A stretch of 64,000 bases of DNA from Isoetes taiwanensis (lineage: Eukaryota > Streptophyta > Lycopodiopsida > Isoetales > Isoetaceae): contig JAJEKV010000027.1 in assembly GCA_021234155.1 (NCBI GenBank), positions 17,753,644 through 17,817,643 of the forward strand, given 5' to 3'. The position numbers were made by a program, and so were the translations under genes. The notes beneath the pieces were generated by a model. The model was not told the origin of the DNA and did no database searches. It worked only from the letters and a program-made list of their open reading frames with translations. How positions within the stretch are numbered: the first letter of the stretch is position 1; every line of letters begins with the position of its first letter. This document shows, in pieces, positions 60,585 to 64,000 of this stretch.

Positions 60585-61382
60585 GGATTGTAATGAACCA
60601 TCTCCAATATTTGACACTCCAATATTTGACATTAAGAGGGGCATCAGGCAAGGTTGTCCCTTGGCCCCCTTCCTCTTCAATATGGCAGCAGAAGCTCTCT
60701 CACAAATTTTTTTGCAAGCCTCTGCAGACGATCTCATTCAGGGACTAGAAATGTGGGACGGTTCTCAACAAATTTGTAACCAGTATGCAGATGACTCATT
60801 TCTATTTATAGAGGCAGAGGAAAAAAATTTGTCATGTGTAGGCCAATTATTGGCCTCCTTCTCAATAGCTTCAAGTTGCCTCATAAATTGGAAAAAATGC
60901 TCAACGCAGTGGCCTCTGGAGAACAGGAATCCTACATGTTTGGAAAGTTTACCATGGAAAGTTATCCCTGAGGGCGAACACTCTAGCTTGTTATCTCAGT
61001 GGGCATGAATATCACCAATGCACAAATATGGGATGAAATGCTGCTAGGCCTTCATAAACACTTAAATTGGTGGAAGGTAGCAAAGCTATCTCTTGCAGGG
61101 AGGATTACTGTGGCAAAACATGTGCTAAGTAATACTTATGTATTGTCTTCAATTCTACTTGCTCCTAGGGAGAAGGCGCAAGAATTAGAAGGGTTGATTT
61201 GCAACTTCGTCTGGGGAGGAAATGAAGAACAAGGTGCGGTGGTCAAAATTCCTTGGTGGAAGTGCAAGAGGGACAAAACAGAAGGGGGAGTTGGAATGTT
61301 TGACATAGTATTACAGAGTAAAGTATTAATAGCCAAATTCATATGGCTGATCTTGCAGAAAAAGGTAAGGTCTCCAGCTATG
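60585..61382 (+). mobile_element. LINE (L1-type) reverse-transcriptase fragment
   Basis: FDIKRGIRQGCPLAPFLFNMAAEAL (about 60,615-60,690) and NQYADDSFLFIEAEEKNL (about 60,780) are reverse-transcriptase blocks. IASSCLINWKKC follows. After a frameshift near 61,000 the next frame gives NWWKVAKLSLAGRITVAKHVL, FVWGGNEEQ, IPWWKCKRDKTEGGVGMFD and LIAKFIWLI, the standard L1 region downstream of the RT. It is 5'-truncated and cut at 61,382 by the inverted-repeat element. Better preserved than the other LINE remnants in the window. Confidence 0.85.
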
Positions 61383-61820
61383 CACACAACTACCATTAAT
61401 ATTATTAACACAAACCATTGCATTTAACACATTTAAATTAAAATCCCCCTTAAACCCCCTTTGGTTTGGGTGCATATTCACACGGGGGGTTACTCCGGGC
61501 AACGAGAGCTGTCGGATGGGCATATTTGCCCTTTATTCCAAGATCTGGACCGTACATAGCGATCCTCGTTTGTGGGGTATGCATGTACAAGTTTTTGTGT
61601 ACTGTATATTAAGATTTGCAAAATACTATAAGGTTTGAGAGAATGTACTTAATGGTGTTAATTTTATACATGTATTGTAAATATATTTTTGGGGCTCTCG
61701 CTGCCCTACGTAACCCCCCGTGTGAATATGCACCCAAACCAAAGGGGGTTTAAGGGGGATTTTAATTTAAATGTGTTAAATGCAATGGTTTGTGTTAATA
61801 ATATTAATGGTAGTTGTGTG
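61383..61820. mobile_element. MITE-like inverted-repeat element (438 bp)
   Basis: Left arm 61,383-61,509 and right arm 61,694-61,820 are near-perfect reverse complements of about 127 bp. They begin CACACAACTACC and contain CCCCCTTAAACCCCCTTTGG and CACGGGGGGTTAC. The middle is about 185 bp. It interrupts the LINE. The flanks (CTATG and TTGAT) give no convincing target duplication, so the superfamily is unassigned. No coding capacity. Confidence 0.85.
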
Positions 61821-62610
61821 TTGATTGTTATATTAAAAAAAAATTTGGGCCCTTCGGGCCCTAACTAAAGCAAATATAGGTAAACTTTATGGGCCAGTTA
61901 GCCTGTTTATGTAAGTATGTAAGTGCCAACAAATATACAAATAGGAGTTTTAATTCCATATCGACATGCGTTTTACAAAGATCAGCAAATAGGACCATCT
62001 TTGTATCTTACGTCAAGCTTATATTGAATTTCAAATATCCTATTTCATCAAACAAATATCCTATTTCAACATGACAAGTGTCGTATTCAACATGTGAAAG
62101 TTAGTCATTACATAAATAGTTAAATAGATTCACGTTTCATCTGGGGCAAATCCCGTTTACATTGTTTCAACTACTAGTAGAAGAAAGGAAGTGGAAAATC
62201 TGTTATTCTGCTACCTTGCAGTCTCTGCAGTACCAGTACAAACAGAATTTGAAATGTGAACTTTAATTTCAAAGTACAAACTATGAGAATGCATATTACA
62301 ATCATACGTAGCAGATGTGATGAGACAAGTTGTTGTGAATAATGGCATATACATTAAGCAGAGGATAAGGAGGTAGCCTTCCAATATCACGGAGTCCTCC
62401 AGTTAAGATATTCGATTCTAAACTATAGTTTCCAGTCCTATTGTCCAAACAAAGTGCAAAAAATATAGTGCCAGATGATGATAGCTCTATATCCAATAAG
62501 GTTGTGAAAAAAGAGAAATACGAGTGTCTCCTGCAGAGCAAACCATTGAATATGTTCAATCCTCACAAAGCATTAGCAGTCAAGGCAGCTAGAAATTGCA
62601 TGTGAGTTAC
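61821..62610. other. Intergenic or intron, no recognisable gene
   Basis: AT-rich. Contains an A-run and a GGGCCC-TTC-GGGCCC hairpin at about 61,847-61,861. It may include GCN1 intron sequence at its right end, because the exon at 62,611 has a donor site facing it. Confidence 0.4.
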
Positions 62611-63190
62611 CTGAATGCTGCTAGGATACTCTTCCATAGCCGAAGCCAAGGCACCTGCAGCACCTTGTCGAACATTTAAATTTTCATGAGAAAGTGGTCC
62701 CAAAAGACCAGCGGCATAATCATTCCCAAGTTCATGACCATAAAGGTCCCACAACTCTTCAGCAGCCTCTGCAACAGCCTATAGACATATACGAGTATAA
62801 ATGCAATGGCGTTCTCTTAATATAATATAATATAATATGGATGTATACAGCATAGTATATGCAGTTTAACTTCCTAGTTAATATAAACACCTGGTATCCA
62901 GCTTACTTGATCAGGATCAAATAATGCAATCCACAAAGTACTCGCTATGAGTGGAACACAAGGGCATGCCCTTTTTGCCAGGACAGGCACATGTTTCATT
63001 GCATCCAAACAAGCCGCCCGGACATGCACATGCTTTGAATACAATCCAGAAAGGACCTGTAAAAGAAAATTACAAGTATTGCTTACATAGTGAGACAAAA
63101 GGTATTGCATGTGAAAACCTTCACCTCAACTAGTCCACTTGTATTAACCCCACGACATAGTTCACGGAGCATAGGCTTGTTTGTCAATGA
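62611..63190 (-). CDS. GCN1: GCN1-like exons, earlier part of the protein (partial)
   Basis: GCN1 is a large HEAT-repeat protein that binds ribosomes and activates the eIF2-alpha kinase GCN2 under amino-acid starvation. Three exons run on -. First, PMLRELCRGVNTSGLVE ending at 63,125 with GAG/GTGAAG. Second, 63,056-62,907 (VLSGLYSKHVHVRAACLDAM to LWIALFDPDQ), between CAG and GTAAGC. Third, 62,778-62,611 (AVAEAAEELWDLYGHELGND to AMEEYPSSIQ), between TATAG and GTAACT. All match consecutive plant GCN1 sequence. The left end of the first exon is fused to sequence from a later GCN1 exon (63,190-63,242), out of frame. The next exon expected to the left (FSLYSRD) is instead found to the right at 63,519-63,661. 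Confidence 0.85.
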
Positions 63191-63661
63191 TTGCAATACC
63201 CGCCTCTACCATCTTGGATCTGACGGTTCCATTAAGATCAGCCTGAAATGGCAACCAGTCCAAACTTCTATGTTGCGGCATAGTTTATACAACGTTGACC
63301 AACACATCCAAACATGCATAGAGTTTTGATGCATTTTTAAATGCCACATGAAGCAATATAAAACAAAGACAAGCTTCTGATTAAAGAATTCTCAGGCTTC
63401 TCGCTTTGGACATCAATATGCCCAAATAAGATCTTCACTGCGTTTGTCATCTAATTAGCTAACCGAGATGTTGAAGCCACTCTTAAAATGAAGTGTTATG
63501 CGATATGCAGTTTCTTACAGGTATATCTCTGCTTGAAAGAACATCAGCAGCTGCATCAAGTGCAAAGGCAACGCCTTGTCTCCCTACCCAGTTTGGGTCA
63601 ATTTCACCACTACCTGCAGGAAGATCTCGAGAATAAAGGGAGAACAATGCAGATGACAGAT
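63185..63661 (-). pseudogene. GCN1: GCN1-like exons, later part of the protein, displaced upstream
   Basis: The exon 63,661-63,519 (DLSSALFSLYSRDLPAGSGE to AADVLSSRDIP) has a TTTCCGCAG acceptor and a GTAAGA donor. The next exon starts at 63,242 after CATTTCAG and encodes ADLNGTVRSKMVEAGIAIID. In known GCN1 proteins these segments follow the WDLYGHELG exon found at 62.6-62.8 kb. Here they precede it in transcription order. The stretch between RDIP and ADLN (about a dozen residues) is not found. The second exon runs into PMLRELC sequence with a TGA in its own frame at about 63,165. This points to a rearranged, probably non-coding copy. Confidence 0.75.
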
Positions 63662-64000
63662 CTGCGGAAAGAACAAGGCCTTCATTTTGCATAATCATCA
63701 TGTAATGCCCTTTCGTCCAATTTGAAGAAGAAGATTTGCTTGTGAAAACAGTACCTTTTCAGCTGTAGGGATGGATCAGGCTACTAATCTAGCCATCAGA
63801 GCACTGGGGAAGCCATAGGGAGGAGAAAACTGCCAGAAATCCCCTAAATCCCCTTCACCGTGTATCTCTTCACTCCACGAACCCTATAGTTGAACCCTAA
63901 AGTTCAATGCCTCGTTGCTTGCATGGACTGCATAAAATTAAATTAATTAAGTTTTTAAGGAACAAAAACATGCAAGGCAAAACCATTGCAAAACCATAGA
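63662..64000. other. Intron or flank of the GCN1-like locus
   Basis: No exon recognised. The pyrimidine-rich acceptor of the 63,661 exon faces this side, so some of it may be intron. Confidence 0.4.

Overview
The window looks like nuclear DNA of a land plant with a large, repeat-filled genome. The evidence is: (i) several spliced exons of a plant-type GCN1 translational-control protein at the right edge, with GT/AG junctions; (ii) a Ty3/gypsy chromovirus with a C-terminal chromodomain and a primer-binding site resembling the one for initiator tRNA-Met; (iii) L1-type LINE fragments; (iv) telo-box (AAACCCTAA) promoter motifs. A fern or other non-flowering lineage is plausible but is only a guess. 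No intact host gene is present.

Layout. 1-31,500 is old, decayed repeat sequence. It holds a LINE on + (about 4.4-7.1 kb), a diverged tandem repeat (11.8-12.5 kb), a small non-autonomous LTR element (20,363-23,237) and LINE fragments on - (26.8-27.6 and 29.7-30.4 kb). 31,590-37,745 is a foldback structure: two arrays of a 38-bp unit in opposite orientation around a 2-kb core. 38,006-59,966 is one full-length LTR retrotransposon flanked by the 5-bp duplication TTTGG. Its 3' LTR is split by a 9.2-kb terminal-inverted-repeat DNA transposon (49,744-58,976, 3-bp duplication AAA), and that transposon carries another copy of the foldback core and array. 60.0-61.9 kb has a TC/AC microsatellite, a LINE reverse-transcriptase fragment and a 438-bp inverted-repeat element inserted in it. 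62.6-63.7 kb holds GCN1 exons in a circularly permuted order.

The most unusual content is inside the retrotransposon. Between the 5' LTR and gag lie two extra gene modules. Each is preceded by a pair of about 75-bp hairpin-forming repeats, a TATAAATAG box and a similar leader. The first module begins Met-Ala-Arg-Thr-Lys-Gln, the canonical histone H3 N-terminus, and ends in an uninterrupted histone H3-like fold. By hand alignment that fold is gap-free and about half identical to H3 over its last 86 residues, with some residues typical of centromeric H3. The second module encodes an unrecognised protein of roughly 490 codons. Gag-pol follows: zinc knuckle, protease, reverse transcriptase, RNase H, integrase and chromodomain, with several frameshifts. 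A chromodomain retrotransposon that also encodes an H3-like protein would join a chromatin reader and a nucleosome component in one mobile element. I know of no described element like this, but no database search was possible. This copy is mutated; the family may have intact members elsewhere.
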